From positions 1 through 39,970 of the forward strand of contig JALIDP010000004.1 in NCBI GenBank assembly GCA_022865215.1: 39,970 bases of DNA. The letters are read 5' to 3'. This document shows, one piece after another, positions 21,934 through 32,161 of the stretch. This stretch comes from Candidatus Nanohalarchaeota archaeon QJJ-7 (GTDB taxonomy: Archaea; Nanohalarchaeota; Nanosalinia; Nanosalinales; Nanohalalkaliarchaeaceae). The stretch's first letter is position 1, and each line of letters opens with the position of its first letter. The notes under the pieces are model-generated. The model was given only the letters and a program-made list of their open reading frames with translations. It did not search any database and was not told where the DNA came from. Made by a program: the position numbers and the translations under genes.

Positions 21934-23170
21934 AAGAGTGTTCATCCTCCAGAACTTCTTTCACATCCCCGACGAAATATAGGGAGCCTGTGAATATTGC
22001 AGTGTCTTCAGGTGATAGAGATTCTTCCACTATTTCGACCGCATCGGTAGCCGAGTCTGTCACCGTACTCCCAACAGATCCGATACAGGACTCCAGTTCT
22101 TCAGCCCTCTCAGATCTCTCGATCTCAGCCTCGGAAAGAACTATATAATCAGCGAACTCTTCGATCACTGATAGCATCCTCTCGTAATCCTTATCCCGCA
22201 TTATACTGACGGCCGCGACCGTTTCTCCACCGTCCACCTCTTCCAGCGTCCCCGGCAGCTTCTTCACCGCGGCAGGGTTGTGGGCACCATCCAGCAGTAC
22301 GAGAGGTTCTTGCGAGACCAGCTCCATCCGCCCCTCCAGCCTCACCTGTTCCAATACCTCCTTCACCATAACACGAGAAACGTCCCTGTCCAGAACATCC
22401 AAAGCTTCCAGTACTGTAGCAACATTTTCCGACTGGTACCTCCCGACCAGTCCAGTCTCAACCCTCCCACCATCCATTTCCAGAGTGAGCGCCAGAGAAG
22501 TATCAGGAACCTTCGGAAGAGGTCCGCATACCTTATAGATGGGAGCCTCCTTCCTCCCCGCGACATCCTCGATCACTTCCATGGCCTCCCCCTCCGCCCC
22601 GGTTACCACCGGTGTCTGCTCCTTGATAACCCCTGCAACGTCCTGTGCTATCTCCTCCTCGGTATGTCCCAGCCATTCCGTATGCTCCTCCGAAACGTTC
22701 GTTATCACCGACAGCTCGGGATCGATCACATTGGTCGCATCCCTCCTTCCCCCCATACCGGTCTCGATAACCGCAACGTCGACATCCTGGCGCGAGAAGT
22801 GCTCGAAAGCCATCACCGTGATGAACTCGAAGAAAGAGAGATCAACTTCGAGGTCCGAAACCTCCTCGTATAGAGATACGACCTCTCCCTTCGATATCCT
22901 TTCGCCATCGATCTCCATCCGCTCCCGGAAGTCGATAAGAGGTGGACTGGTGAAAAGACCTGTCTTCACCCCGTACTTCTCCATCACCCGAGAGAGTATC
23001 GTCGCGGTAGAACCCTTCCCGTTCGTCCCTGCCACGTGCACCGATTCAAAGTCTTCCTGCGGTCTTCCGATCTCTTCCATAGCCCGCCTCACAGGCTCTA
23101 GAGATACCTCTTCCTGGAACCTTTCCAGTCCGTAGATATCGTCCACTACCTTCTCATAATCCCTCTCCAT
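21914..23170 (-). CDS. folC: Folylpolyglutamate / dihydrofolate synthase
   Basis: A 418-residue Mur-ligase-type enzyme that adds glutamate to folates. The N-terminal ATP site HVAGTNGKGSTATIL, FTSPPLIDFRERM, ETGMGGRRDATNVI, TNVSEEHTEWLG and LLDGAHNPAAVKKL are all present. The frame opens at TTG 23191, but that codon lies within the TATA element, while ATG 23170 is 23 nt away, so 23170 is chosen. It is convergent with folA, so the folate genes occupy both strands here. Confidence 0.94.
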   Translation of the reverse strand: MERDYEKVVDDIYGLERFQEEVSLEPVRRAMEEIGRPQEDFESVHVAGTNGKGSTATILSRVMEKYGVKTGLFTSPPLIDFRERMEIDGERISKGEVVSLYEEVSDLEVDLSFFEFITVMAFEHFSRQDVDVAVIETGMGGRRDATNVIDPELSVITNVSEEHTEWLGHTEEEIAQDVAGVIKEQTPVVTGAEGEAMEVIEDVAGRKEAPIYKVCGPLPKVPDTSLALTLEMDGGRVETGLVGRYQSENVATVLEALDVLDRDVSRVMVKEVLEQVRLEGRMELVSQEPLVLLDGAHNPAAVKKLPGTLEEVDGGETVAAVSIMRDKDYERMLSVIEEFADYIVLSEAEIERSERAEELESCIGSVGSTVTDSATDAVEIVEESLSPEDTAIFTGSLYFVGDVKEVLEDEHSFNSSRT

Positions 23171-23192
23171 CGCTCCGAGTTTCTGCTCCAAT

Positions 23193-23200
23193 CCATATAA
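23193..23200. promoter_or_regulatory. Shared bidirectional TATA box (folC / Rieske)
   Basis: CCATATAA lies between divergent starts 23170 and 23224, 54 nt apart, about 23-24 nt from each. It rules out the TTG start of folC. Confidence 0.6.
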
Positions 23201-23223
23201 GACTGGGTCGCGAAAAAGCGACC

Positions 23224-23532
23224 ATGCAAGAAGTATGCTCCGTGGACGACCTCGGTGAGGGAGAAGTTGAAGGTTTCGAAGTGGAGGATACCAAGATACT
23301 TATCGCGAGAGTGGACGGCGGATTCTATTCTCTCGATGATGTATGTACTCACGCACAGTGCTCGCTCTCCGATGGATGGCTGGAAGACCGGTCCGTTGTC
23401 TGTCCGTGCCACTCCGCGAAGTTCGATCTGGAGACAGGTGAGGTAAAGAGATCGCCAGCGGATGAGCCCGAGCCCGTCCACAAGGTGACCGTGGAAGGAG
23501 ACCGCGTCATGGTCGAACTCTCAGACGGTTGA
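23224..23532 (+). CDS. Rieske [2Fe-2S] ferredoxin-like protein
   Basis: A 102-residue soluble Rieske protein with no membrane anchor. The cluster motifs CTHAQCSLSDG and CPCHSAKFDLETG supply the C-x-H and C-x2-H ligands. Such single-domain proteins serve as electron carriers for oxygenases or reductases. The length is normal for the ferredoxin type (NirD/BphF-like). It is transcribed leaderless from the element shared with folC. No oxygenase gene is nearby, so its partner is unknown. Confidence 0.93.
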   Translation: MQEVCSVDDLGEGEVEGFEVEDTKILIARVDGGFYSLDDVCTHAQCSLSDGWLEDRSVVCPCHSAKFDLETGEVKRSPADEPEPVHKVTVEGDRVMVELSDG

Positions 23533-23559
23533 AAATCGGTCGTAACACGGGTATGTAGG

Positions 23560-23573
23560 TTTATAAAACTTGT
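23560..23573 (+). promoter_or_regulatory. Promoter of the RNA polymerase operon
   Basis: TTTATAAAACTTGT is found here and, identically, upstream of the EF-2 gene (32771-32784). A second TTTAAA follows at 23575-23580. The start of rpoH is some 75 nt further on, so this transcript has a leader, unlike most in the window. Confidence 0.6.
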
Positions 23574-23655
23574 GTTTAAATCACAGTCTACCTTGCAAGA
23601 AACCGTTCTACAGGCCTTCTGCCGCCTAACCATCGACGGGGGGCCGTGGTAAACC

Positions 23656-23886
23656 ATGGACGTAGAGGAGCACGAGCTAGTCCCTGATCACGAAGTGATG
23701 GATGAGGGAGAAGTAGAGGAGCTTCTAGAGGAGTACGAGATAACAAAAGACGAACTCCCAACGATACATCATAACGACTCCGCTCTCAAACCAGTAGATT
23801 CGGAACCCGGCGACGTGATCAGGATCGAGAGGTCGTCACCTACCGCGGGCGAGACTACCTATTACAGACGCGTGGTGGAGGAATAG
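23656..23886 (+). CDS. rpoH: RNA polymerase subunit H (Rpb5 C-terminal type)
   Basis: A 76-residue archaeal RpoH, equal to the C-terminal assembly domain of eukaryotic Rpb5. LVPDHEVM, the KDELPTIHHNDSALK core and GDVIRIERSSPTAGETTYYRRVV are typical. It sits at the head of the operon rpoH-B''-B'-A'-A'', three bases before rpoB''. Confidence 0.95.
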   Translation: MDVEEHELVPDHEVMDEGEVEELLEEYEITKDELPTIHHNDSALKPVDSEPGDVIRIERSSPTAGETTYYRRVVEE

Positions 23887-23889
23887 AAT

Positions 23890-25344
23890 ATGAGCCAAGT
23901 ATTTCTAGACGAGTCGGTATCCGGTAACAGCCTGGTAGGACACCAGATCGAATCATACAACGACTTCGTTGAGAACAGGATCCAGAGGATCCTCAACGAC
24001 GTGGGAGAGGTGGAACCAGAACTTCCAGGAGGAGAGGAACTTGTCATCAAGCTCGGTGACGTGGAGATAGAAGACCCCATGATGAAAGAGGCCGACGGTT
24101 CCATGACTCACCTGACCCCTGCAGAGTCGAGGAGGAGGGACCTGACCTATTCTTCCAGGATCCGGGTAACGATGACCCCGATCTTCGAGGGCAGGAGACA
24201 GGAACCTGAAGTCGTGACCATCGGTAAGATCCCGGTCATGGTCGGATCGGATCTCTGTCCTACTTCGGACATGGACCGTGAAGAACTTATAGAGAACGAT
24301 GAAGATCCTGGAGACACAGGCGGATATTTCATAATCAACGGGACCGAGAAGGTTCTGGTCTCCATGGAAGAGATGGCGAACAACAAGCCCATCTACCAGC
24401 ACGATGACGATCAACAGGTCTGCAGGATCAACTCAGAGAGCGACGGTTACGTTCAGAGGCACCAGCTCAAGAGGAAGAACGGTGTCGTCAACATCAACTT
24501 CGCCAACGTGAAAAAGGTCCCTACAGTAGTTATCATGCGCGCTCTCGGACTGGAGACCGACAAGGAGATCGTCGAGGCTGTAGGAGAGGATTACGAGGGC
24601 GAGGTCTATCTCAACATCTACGACACAGAGGTCGACACGCCGGAAGATGCTATAGATTACATCGGCCGTTCCTCCGGTATCAACCAGGACAGAGAAGAAC
24701 GCGTTAAAGAGATCCTGGACGAGTACCTCCTCCCGCACATCGGACAGGAGGATGACGTCCGGATGGATAAGGCACAGTATCTCGGTCGACTGGTCAAGAA
24801 CACCATCGCACTGGGGAAGGGAGATATCCAGGAGGACGACATGGACCACTACAGGAACAAACGCCTGTTGCTCGCGGGAGACCTGCTCGAGATGCAGTTC
24901 AGGAGCGTCTTCCTCGGTAAGTGGGGTTTCGTCGCCCGTATGAAATACAACTTCCAGAAGTCCGCGAAGCGTGGACGCATCCCCTCACTACAGTCGACGG
25001 TTGTCGCCGACACGCTTTCCAAACAGATAATGAGTGCTATGGCTACAGGGAACTGGGTCGGAGGTCGGAGCGGTGTGTCCCAGAGGCTGGACAGAGGTAA
25101 CAGGGTGAAGACTCTGTCGCACCTCAGGAACGTGGTATCTCCGCTTTCGTCCGAGAGACAGCACTTCGAGGCGAGAGAGCTACACCCAACTCACTGGGGC
25201 CGTCTCGGACCTATCAAGACGCCGGAAGGTATGAACATCGGGCTTAGGAAACATCTCGCGCTTTCCGCGGACGTTTCCAGCGGTCTGACCGAGGACGAGC
25301 GAAACTCGCTGAAAGAAGAACTGGAGCAGGAACTGGAGAACTGA
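23890..25344 (+). CDS. rpoB2: RNA polymerase subunit B'' (N-terminal half of B)
   Basis: A 484-residue N-terminal half of the RNA polymerase B subunit. It begins LVGHQIESYNDFVENRIQ and contains the lobe and fork regions (YFIINGTEKVLVSMEEMANN; PLSSERQHFEARELHPTHWGRLGPIKTPEGMNIGL), ending soon after the fork loop. The split B'' / B' arrangement is known from halophiles, methanogens and related groups. The following rpoB' starts five bases downstream. Confidence 0.96.
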   Translation: MSQVFLDESVSGNSLVGHQIESYNDFVENRIQRILNDVGEVEPELPGGEELVIKLGDVEIEDPMMKEADGSMTHLTPAESRRRDLTYSSRIRVTMTPIFEGRRQEPEVVTIGKIPVMVGSDLCPTSDMDREELIENDEDPGDTGGYFIINGTEKVLVSMEEMANNKPIYQHDDDQQVCRINSESDGYVQRHQLKRKNGVVNINFANVKKVPTVVIMRALGLETDKEIVEAVGEDYEGEVYLNIYDTEVDTPEDAIDYIGRSSGINQDREERVKEILDEYLLPHIGQEDDVRMDKAQYLGRLVKNTIALGKGDIQEDDMDHYRNKRLLLAGDLLEMQFRSVFLGKWGFVARMKYNFQKSAKRGRIPSLQSTVVADTLSKQIMSAMATGNWVGGRSGVSQRLDRGNRVKTLSHLRNVVSPLSSERQHFEARELHPTHWGRLGPIKTPEGMNIGLRKHLALSADVSSGLTEDERNSLKEELEQELEN

Positions 25345-25348
25345 TACT

Positions 25349-27142
25349 ATGACAGACGTCTATCTAGATGGATACCTTGTAGGAAGCCACGACAACGCAG
25401 AAGAACTCAGGAACGAGCTGAGGGAAAGGAGGAGGGACGGCGAACTGAGTGGAGAGATCAACGTCAATTATTCAGAAGACAAAGACGAGATATGGGTCAA
25501 CACCGATTCAGGGAGGACACGTAGACCGCTCGTAGTCGTGGAGGACGGAGAACCAGTCCTAACGGACGAACATATAGAACAGCTTGAGGACGGTGACATT
25601 ACCCTCGAACAGCTGGAAGAGGACGGAGTTATCGAGTACCTGGATGCGGAAGAAGAAGAATCAGCTTTCGTCGCTCTCTACGAGGAGGAAGTAACGGAAG
25701 AACATACTCACATGGAGCCCGATCCCGCACTCACTCACGGGCTTTCCGCATCTCTCGTATCTTTCCCCGACCATAACCGGGGAGACCGGGTCAACTACGG
25801 CGCGAAGATGAACGGGCAGGGACTTGGACTGCCTGAGAAGAACTTCCACACCCGGTACGACACGAACGCGAACGTACTTAACTACCCCCAGAGGCCTATA
25901 GTTAACACTTCTACCGAGGAAGAGTCCATCGGGGAGCATCCGATAGGACAGAACATGGTAGTGGCGATATCCTCCTGGGAAGGTTACAACATCGAGGACG
26001 CGATAATAATGAACAAGGCCTCCATCGAGCGAGGTCTCGCACGTTCCCACTACTTCCGCACCTACTCCACTGAATCGAGGACCTACTGGGGAGGCCAGAG
26101 GGACGAGATAGACATACCGGACAAGGACGTGAGAGGTTACAGGAGCGAGGAGGCTTACAACCACCTTTCAGAGGATGGGGTCGTGGAACCGGAGACAGAA
26201 GTGGAGGAAGGTGACGTTCTGGTCGGGAAGGTCTCACCACCGAAGTTCCTCGGATCCGATGAAGAGGTCAAGATGGGGCTCGCATCGAAGCGGGAGACCT
26301 CAAAGACAGTCAGACACGGGGAAGGAGGTACCGTGGACAAAGTGATGATATCCGAGACGAGTGAAGGAGACAAGCTTATCAAGACGAAGTTGAGGGAGGA
26401 GAGGATACCTGAACTGGGCGACAAGTTCGCAACCAGACACGGACAGAAAGGAGTTATCGGTCTTATAGTGCCGGAAGAGGACATGCCGTTCACAGAGGAC
26501 GGAGTAACCCCTGATGTCATCCTCTCAACCCACGCCATCCCCTCCCGTATGACCGTGTCACAGCTGATGGAGATAATCGGGGGTAAAGCCGCAGCGATGA
26601 GAGGTGAACTGGTGGACGGAACAGCCTTCCACTCAGAAGGTGAGGAAGGGCTCAGAGATACGCTGAAAGAGGCAGGTTTCAATTACGACGGGAAGGAAGA
26701 GATGTATCACGGCGTCACGGGAGAGAAGATGGATGCCGAGACCTTTATCGGGCCCGGTTTCTATCTCAAGCTGGAGCACATGGTCGGCGACAAGATCCAC
26801 GCCCGTTCCAGGGGACCGGTAACCCTCCTCACGAACCAGCCTACCGCAGGTAGGGCGAGGGAAGGAGGTCTCAGACTGGGAGAGATGGAGAAGGACGTGC
26901 TGGTCGCTCACGGAGCCTCACTGTTACTCAAGGAGAGGTTCGGCTCAGATCATACAACGGCTCATGTCTGCGAAGACTGTGGCGAGATCGGTGTATACGA
27001 TAGGAACGAGGATAAAGTGTACTGTCCGGCCTGCAGCTCATCTTCCGAGATAGCGGAGGTCGACGTGCCGCAGGCGTTCCTACTGCTGCTAAACGAGCTG
27101 AAATCTATCATGATAGATACTGGACTGGAGATAGGTGAGTGA
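25349..27142 (+). CDS. rpoB1: RNA polymerase subunit B' (C-terminal half of B)
   Basis: A 597-residue C-terminal half of subunit B. The hybrid-binding and wall regions include GQNMVVAISSWEGYNIEDAI, KFATRHGQKGVIG and TPDVILSTHAIPSRMT. The C-terminal clamp part contains LRLGEMEKDVLVAHGAS and a zinc ribbon (CEDCGE…CPACSS). The order and residues are complete for catalysis with A'. The acidic N-terminal part (LEQLEEDGVIEYLDAEEEE) is richer in Glu than in non-halophiles. Confidence 0.96.
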   Translation: MTDVYLDGYLVGSHDNAEELRNELRERRRDGELSGEINVNYSEDKDEIWVNTDSGRTRRPLVVVEDGEPVLTDEHIEQLEDGDITLEQLEEDGVIEYLDAEEEESAFVALYEEEVTEEHTHMEPDPALTHGLSASLVSFPDHNRGDRVNYGAKMNGQGLGLPEKNFHTRYDTNANVLNYPQRPIVNTSTEEESIGEHPIGQNMVVAISSWEGYNIEDAIIMNKASIERGLARSHYFRTYSTESRTYWGGQRDEIDIPDKDVRGYRSEEAYNHLSEDGVVEPETEVEEGDVLVGKVSPPKFLGSDEEVKMGLASKRETSKTVRHGEGGTVDKVMISETSEGDKLIKTKLREERIPELGDKFATRHGQKGVIGLIVPEEDMPFTEDGVTPDVILSTHAIPSRMTVSQLMEIIGGKAAAMRGELVDGTAFHSEGEEGLRDTLKEAGFNYDGKEEMYHGVTGEKMDAETFIGPGFYLKLEHMVGDKIHARSRGPVTLLTNQPTAGRAREGGLRLGEMEKDVLVAHGASLLLKERFGSDHTTAHVCEDCGEIGVYDRNEDKVYCPACSSSSEIAEVDVPQAFLLLLNELKSIMIDTGLEIGE

Positions 27143-27143
27143 T

Positions 27144-29567
27144 ATGTCAGAACAGATAGAAGAACTCAAGTTCGGGCTTGTGAGCCCAGAGAAGGTTAAT
27201 TCGCTCTCCGTTAAACGCGTCACTAAAGCGGATGTATACGACTCAGACGGTTATCCGGTCGAGGACGGGGTCATGGATCCTGAACTCGGCGTCATAGATC
27301 CAGGCATGAGGTGCCGAACTTGCGGGGGAAGGATGAAAGAATGTCCTGGCCACTTCGGCCATATCAAGCTTGCGAAGCCTGTGGTCAACGTCCTGCACGT
27401 GAAGAAGATAAGGAACCTTCTCAGGTTCACTTGCCGCGAGTGCCAGGCCTCTCTCGTGAAGAACGAGGACAAGGCCCTCAGGAAGAGCAACCGGAAGACT
27501 ACCTGCCCGGATTGCGGTGCGGAACAGCATTCAATGGACCTGGAGAAACCTTACTCGTTCTACGAGGACAACGAACAGATGACACCAGAAGAGATCCGGG
27601 ACAGGCTGGAACAGATAGATGACGAGGTGGCAGCGAAGCTCGGCGTGGAAGGAGGAAGACCTGAATGGCTGATCATGGACGATATCCTTGTACCGCCTGT
27701 ATCGATAAGACCGTCTATAACCCTGGAGACCGGTGAGAGGAGCGAGGACGATCTGACACATAAGCTGGTTGATATAATCCGGATCAATCAACGCATCCGC
27801 AACAACATCGACATCGACGCACCTGATTTCATCATCGATGACCTTTGGGAACTGTTACAGTACCACGTTGCGACGATGTTCGACAACGACCTGACAGGCG
27901 TTCCACCAGCAAGACACCGTTCAGGCCGCTCCCTCAAGTCCATAATCGCACGATTGAAGGGTAAAGAAGGGAGGTTCAGGCAGAACCTGATAGGGAAGCG
28001 GGCGAACTTTTCCGCACGAACTGTCATCTCACCCGACCCGAATATCGGGATAAACGAGGTCGGAGTTCCAGAGATAATCGCCAAAGGATTGACTATACCT
28101 GTAAAGATCAACGAGAACAACCTGGAAGACGCCAAGGAATGGGTCTCCAACGGTCCGGAAGGACATCCCGGAGCGAACTACGTTCTGATGCCCGGCGGTG
28201 GCCGGAAGAAGATAACCGAAGACAACAAGGAAGAGATAAAGCAGGAGCTCTCTCCAGGTTACAAGGTGGAGAGACATCTACAGGACGAGGACACCGTCTT
28301 GTTCAACAGGCAGCCATCGCTCCACCGGATGTCGATCATGGCGCACGAGGTGCACGTACTGCCTTACCGCACCTTCAGGCTCAACCTGGCTGTCTGCCCA
28401 CCTTACAACGCTGACTTCGACGGCGACGAGATGAACCTCCATATACCACAGACAGAGGAAGCACGTGCGGAGGCAGACGAACTCATGAAGGTACAGAAAC
28501 ATATCAAGAGTCCGAAGTTCGGTGGTCCTATCATCGGTATGATGCAGGACGAGATATCCGGCCTCTATCTACTATCTCAAGAAGACGAAATACCTGTCCA
28601 GGACGCGTACGACATGCTGATCGCTGCAGATGCTTACGACAAGGATCTACCGGACGAAGGGACTGTATCCGGCAACGAACTTGTCAGTCTCTTCATCCCT
28701 GAAGGAGTAACTTTCGAGGAGGACGGGTTCAGTGTCGAGGACGGAGATATCGTGGAAGGCGTGATAGACGATGACATCGTAGGCGACTACGGGGGAGAAC
28801 TTATCAACCAGATCCTTTTACAGGCAGAGGAAGATGATGCAGTAGAGTTCCTGAACAAGGTCACGAAGCTCGGTATAGAATACATCACGAGGAGAGGCTT
28901 CTCCATCTCGACCTCCGACCTGGAGGTCTCCGACGATGCGAAAGAACGGATCGAGGAGAGGATAGAAGAAGGGGAAGAAAAGGCAGACGATATTGTCCAG
29001 AAGCTGGGTGATGGTGATATAGAGCCTACACCTGGGCAGAGCATGGAGGAGACCTTCGAGAACAAGATAACCACTACACTTAGAGAGATATCCACCGACG
29101 TGGAAGATATTGTGAAAGAAGACGTTCCGGATAACGAGGCCAGGGTCATGGCTGAATCCGGTGCGAGAGGTTCACTAACCAACATAGCCGTTATGACCGG
29201 CCTCCTGGGACAGGAGACCAGCAGGGGAGAGAGGATAAACCGGGGTTACAAGAACCGTACACTACCCCACTTCAAGCCCGGGGACAAAGGCGCGGACGCC
29301 AAGGGATTCGTGGGCTCCTCTATCTACGATGGTATGAACCCGGTAGAGATGTTCTTCGAGATAATGTCTGGTCGTGAAGGACTGATGGACCAGTCGCTCC
29401 GTACAAGGACGTCAGGATACATGTACCGACGGGTATCGAACGCTATCCAGGATCTTACCGTGGACTACGACTTCACGATAAGGGACGCTGAAGACACTGT
29501 TGTCCAGTTCAAACCAGGGGAAGACGGTATAGACCCCCAGAAATCTGACAGGGGAGAACTCGTTTGA
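27144..29567 (+). CDS. rpoA1: RNA polymerase subunit A' (N-terminal part of A)
   Basis: An 807-residue protein containing the clamp and catalytic core. CRTCGGRMKECPGHFGHI and the second Cys set (CRECQ…CPDCG) bind zinc, and the active-site Mg loop NADFDGD is at residues 422-428. The bridge-helix start (GLMDQSLRTRTSGYMYRR) is near the C terminus. An upstream in-frame GTG gives three extra residues, but ATG 27144 has a ribosome-binding site (GGTGA) five bases before it. The gene overlaps no neighbour and is followed by rpoA''. Confidence 0.96.
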   Translation: MSEQIEELKFGLVSPEKVNSLSVKRVTKADVYDSDGYPVEDGVMDPELGVIDPGMRCRTCGGRMKECPGHFGHIKLAKPVVNVLHVKKIRNLLRFTCRECQASLVKNEDKALRKSNRKTTCPDCGAEQHSMDLEKPYSFYEDNEQMTPEEIRDRLEQIDDEVAAKLGVEGGRPEWLIMDDILVPPVSIRPSITLETGERSEDDLTHKLVDIIRINQRIRNNIDIDAPDFIIDDLWELLQYHVATMFDNDLTGVPPARHRSGRSLKSIIARLKGKEGRFRQNLIGKRANFSARTVISPDPNIGINEVGVPEIIAKGLTIPVKINENNLEDAKEWVSNGPEGHPGANYVLMPGGGRKKITEDNKEEIKQELSPGYKVERHLQDEDTVLFNRQPSLHRMSIMAHEVHVLPYRTFRLNLAVCPPYNADFDGDEMNLHIPQTEEARAEADELMKVQKHIKSPKFGGPIIGMMQDEISGLYLLSQEDEIPVQDAYDMLIAADAYDKDLPDEGTVSGNELVSLFIPEGVTFEEDGFSVEDGDIVEGVIDDDIVGDYGGELINQILLQAEEDDAVEFLNKVTKLGIEYITRRGFSISTSDLEVSDDAKERIEERIEEGEEKADDIVQKLGDGDIEPTPGQSMEETFENKITTTLREISTDVEDIVKEDVPDNEARVMAESGARGSLTNIAVMTGLLGQETSRGERINRGYKNRTLPHFKPGDKGADAKGFVGSSIYDGMNPVEMFFEIMSGREGLMDQSLRTRTSGYMYRRVSNAIQDLTVDYDFTIRDAEDTVVQFKPGEDGIDPQKSDRGELV

Positions 29568-29578
29568 GGTGAAAAAAG

Positions 29579-31021
29579 ATGAAAGAAGAACTTCCAGAGA
29601 AATACCAGGGACGTGACGACGAGGACGAGCTGGAGGACCGGTACAAGGAGATGAAGTTCGAACCGGGTGAAGCTGTAGGGGTGGTTGGTGCACAGTCCAT
29701 AGCAGAGCCTGCTACCCAGATGACCATGGAGACATACCACAAGGCAGGAGCCGCACGTGTATCCATCACTCTCGGTCTCCCGCGCCTGATAGAGATCCTG
29801 GATGCGAGGAAGAACCCGAAGACCCCTATCATGGACGTATACCTTGAGGAAGGTAAGAGGACAGAAGAGGATGCCAGAGAGATAGCTGCCGAGATCCAGG
29901 AGGTCAAGTTCGAAGACATGGTCGATGAGGACAGTTTCAACATCGCCAAACTCGAACTCGAGTTCGAGGTGAACAAAGATTTACTGGAAGAGTTCCGCAT
30001 AGATATGGATGAAGTTATAGAGAAGCTCAAGGAGAAGACTACCAGTACGACAGTGGAACGTGACGGATCAACGATAACCGTCTATCCCCAGGGAGAAGAT
30101 TACGACCTCACCGATCTCCAGGACGTCAAGAACAAGGCAGAAAACATCCGTATGAAGGGCATAAAGGGTGTTGAACACGTCGTTATACTGGAGGAAGACG
30201 GTGAATGGCGGATCCAGACCGCCGGAGTGAACCTGAGGAAAGTAATGAAACTGGACGGTGTCGACGCCACGAGAACCACGACCAACGACTTCTTTGAGAC
30301 CAAGAAGGTCCTCGGTATCGAGGCCGCCCGTAACATGATCCTCCGGGAACTTCAGAACACACTGGAAGAACAGGGTATGAATGTCGACGTTCGATGGCTG
30401 CTGATGATAGCAGATACCATGACCAAGAGAGGAGAGATAGAAGGCACCACCCGTTACGGTTTAGTGGGTGCGAAGCATTCAGTCCTCGCACGTTCAGCGT
30501 TCGAGGAGACCAAAAGCCACCTTACAGGTGCGGCACTGAAGGGAGAGACAGACCCTCTAGCGAGCGTGGTGGAGAACATCATCGTCGGCCAGCAGGTGCC
30601 TGTCGGTACCGGTATGGTGGACCTGAAGGCTGAGCCTGGAAAGGCGGAACCTGTCGAAGAACCGTCCATCCCTATGGATGTAGAAGAGAGCAGCGAAGAT
30701 GACTTTGATTACGAGGGACTCGTAGAGAATAACGTTGGAAAGGTGAAAGAGACCGTTGAGGCAGGTGCAGACGCCGGGAAGGTCCTGGAGGCGGAAGTGA
30801 ATGACCGGAACAGGGTCACACTTGTCGACTGGCTCGCCGAGCGGACCGAGGTAGAAGAGGGATATGAAGAAGCCGCAGGTGCGAACATCGGAGATGTCAA
30901 AGAAGAAGTCGAGGAGGAAGGTCTCGAACCGGAACTGATGCTTGCTGCAGAGAAACAGAACAAGGACCGTTCCACACTCGTAGAATGGCTGGAGTCGCGT
31001 ATAGAGAGGGATGAACTATGA
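29579..31021 (+). CDS. rpoA2: RNA polymerase subunit A'' with a C-terminal repeat extension
   Basis: A 480-residue C-terminal part of subunit A. The A'' core ([37 protein letters not shown]) ends normally at [10 protein letters not shown], near residue 350. It then continues for about 128 residues. The extension holds two similar units of about 46 residues, at about 378-424 and 427-475 ([18 protein letters not shown]…[13 protein letters not shown] and [17 protein letters not shown]…[12 protein letters not shown]), after an acidic linker. I know no such tail on archaeal A''. It overlaps rpl30e by four bases (ATGA). Confidence 0.95.
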   Translation: MKEELPEKYQGRDDEDELEDRYKEMKFEPGEAVGVVGAQSIAEPATQMTMETYHKAGAARVSITLGLPRLIEILDARKNPKTPIMDVYLEEGKRTEEDAREIAAEIQEVKFEDMVDEDSFNIAKLELEFEVNKDLLEEFRIDMDEVIEKLKEKTTSTTVERDGSTITVYPQGEDYDLTDLQDVKNKAENIRMKGIKGVEHVVILEEDGEWRIQTAGVNLRKVMKLDGVDATRTTTNDFFETKKVLGIEAARNMILRELQNTLEEQGMNVDVRWLLMIADTMTKRGEIEGTTRYGLVGAKHSVLARSAFEETKSHLTGAALKGETDPLASVVENIIVGQQVPVGTGMVDLKAEPGKAEPVEEPSIPMDVEESSEDDFDYEGLVENNVGKVKETVEAGADAGKVLEAEVNDRNRVTLVDWLAERTEVEEGYEEAAGANIGDVKEEVEEEGLEPELMLAAEKQNKDRSTLVEWLESRIERDEL

Positions 31022-31269
31022 GTATAGATAAAGAGTTACAGGAAGCGGCCGAAACAGGTTCTCTAGTGGTTGGTACGGATGAGACTATCAAACATATAGA
31101 TTCGCTCGATAGAATCGTGCTCGCGTCCAACGTCCCGGAGGATATCGAAGATGAAGTCCGCGGGGAAGCAGGAGATGGAACCGATATAGAGATGGCTGAA
31201 GTGGACAACCAGGAGCTCGGTTCTCTCTGTATGAAGCCTTTCTCAGCGAGTGTAGTAGGAATAGAGTGA
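31018..31269 (+). CDS. rpl30e: Ribosomal protein L30e
   Basis: An 83-residue L7Ae-superfamily protein in the position that L30e always takes after rpoA''. [24 protein letters not shown] and the C terminus [17 protein letters not shown] match L30e. It is somewhat shorter than the usual 95-105 residues. It overlaps rpoA'' by ATGA and abuts nusA. Confidence 0.88.
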   Translation: MSIDKELQEAAETGSLVVGTDETIKHIDSLDRIVLASNVPEDIEDEVRGEAGDGTDIEMAEVDNQELGSLCMKPFSASVVGIE

Positions 31270-31274
31270 GAGAG

Positions 31275-31694
31275 ATGAACATCAAGTTCGACACCGATAC
31301 CATCAGAAAGATCAACGTGTTCGAGGAGATCACCGGTGTTGAAGTTCAGGACTGTATCGTGGACGAGAACAGCGCTCACTTCGTTGTGCCTGAAGAAAAG
31401 GTCGGTATGGCTGTCGGTAAGGGCGGTAGCACCATCCAGAGGGTGCAGGAGAACCTGGACATGGAGGTCAGGGTCTACGGCTACTCGGACGATATAGAAG
31501 AGTTCGTGGACAACATAGTCCCTGCTGATATCAATTCTGTAGAGGTGGAAGATGAGAACGGGGAGGAAAAAGCTGTTATCCATGTAAATGGAGACCAGAG
31601 ATCAAGAGTCGTCGGCCGCGGGGGAGAGACCATAGATGTAGTGAAGAGGTTCCTGAAGAAGGAGTTCGATGTGGACGAGGTGCACGTCGAATAG
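31275..31694 (+). CDS. nusA: Archaeal NusA-like KH-domain protein
   Basis: A 139-residue NusA-like protein consisting of two KH domains without the S1 region of bacterial NusA. The two KH GxxG loops are in [15 protein letters not shown] and [15 protein letters not shown]. It probably binds nascent RNA during elongation or termination. The GTG at 31266 overlaps the L30e stop and is possible, but ATG 31275 yields [10 protein letters not shown], the family N terminus. Confidence 0.92.
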   Translation: MNIKFDTDTIRKINVFEEITGVEVQDCIVDENSAHFVVPEEKVGMAVGKGGSTIQRVQENLDMEVRVYGYSDDIEEFVDNIVPADINSVEVEDENGEEKAVIHVNGDQRSRVVGRGGETIDVVKRFLKKEFDVDEVHVE

Positions 31695-31701
31695 CCACTT
31701 C

Positions 31702-31710
31702 TTTATAAAA
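31702..31710 (+). promoter_or_regulatory. TATA box of rps12
   Basis: TTTATAAAA lies 25 nt before the ATG of rps12 (31735), implying a leaderless rps12-rps7 message. Confidence 0.6.
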
Positions 31711-31734
31711 ATAAAGCGGAGTTGCTGTGATACG

Positions 31735-32157
31735 ATGGGACTGTATAGCGCAAGGAAGCTGCGGAAGAAGAGGCAGCAGTACCGCTGGAACGATAAGGAT
31801 TACAAGCGGCGTATGCTGAAGCTGAAGGAGAAGGCAGACCCTCTAGAGGGATCGCCTCAGGGTAGAGGCATCGTCCTGGAGAAGCGTGTTATAGAGGCGA
31901 AGCAGCCGAACTCAGCGCTGAGGAAATGCGTGCGAGTACAGATCCTGAAGAACGGTAAGCAGCTGACCTCGTTCGTTCCGGGAGACGAGGCTATCGAACA
32001 TATAGACGAGCACGACGAGGTAGTTGTCGAGGGTATCGGAGGAGCTACAGGCGGTCCGAAAGGAGATCTTCCAACCGTTCGGTACCAGGTCGTCAAGGTG
32101 AACGGTGTATCTCTGGAAGAACTTGTCGCGGGTAACAAGGAGAAGCCTACAAGGTGA
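31735..32157 (+). CDS. rps12: Ribosomal protein S12
   Basis: A 140-residue S12 that monitors codon-anticodon pairing in the decoding centre. [31 protein letters not shown] and [19 protein letters not shown] are the family core. The frame opens upstream within nusA, but [18 protein letters not shown] is the archaeal N terminus and the TATA spacing agrees. It is followed by rps7 after four bases. Confidence 0.96.
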   Translation: MGLYSARKLRKKRQQYRWNDKDYKRRMLKLKEKADPLEGSPQGRGIVLEKRVIEAKQPNSALRKCVRVQILKNGKQLTSFVPGDEAIEHIDEHDEVVVEGIGGATGGPKGDLPTVRYQVVKVNGVSLEELVAGNKEKPTR

Positions 32158-32161
32158 TAAT

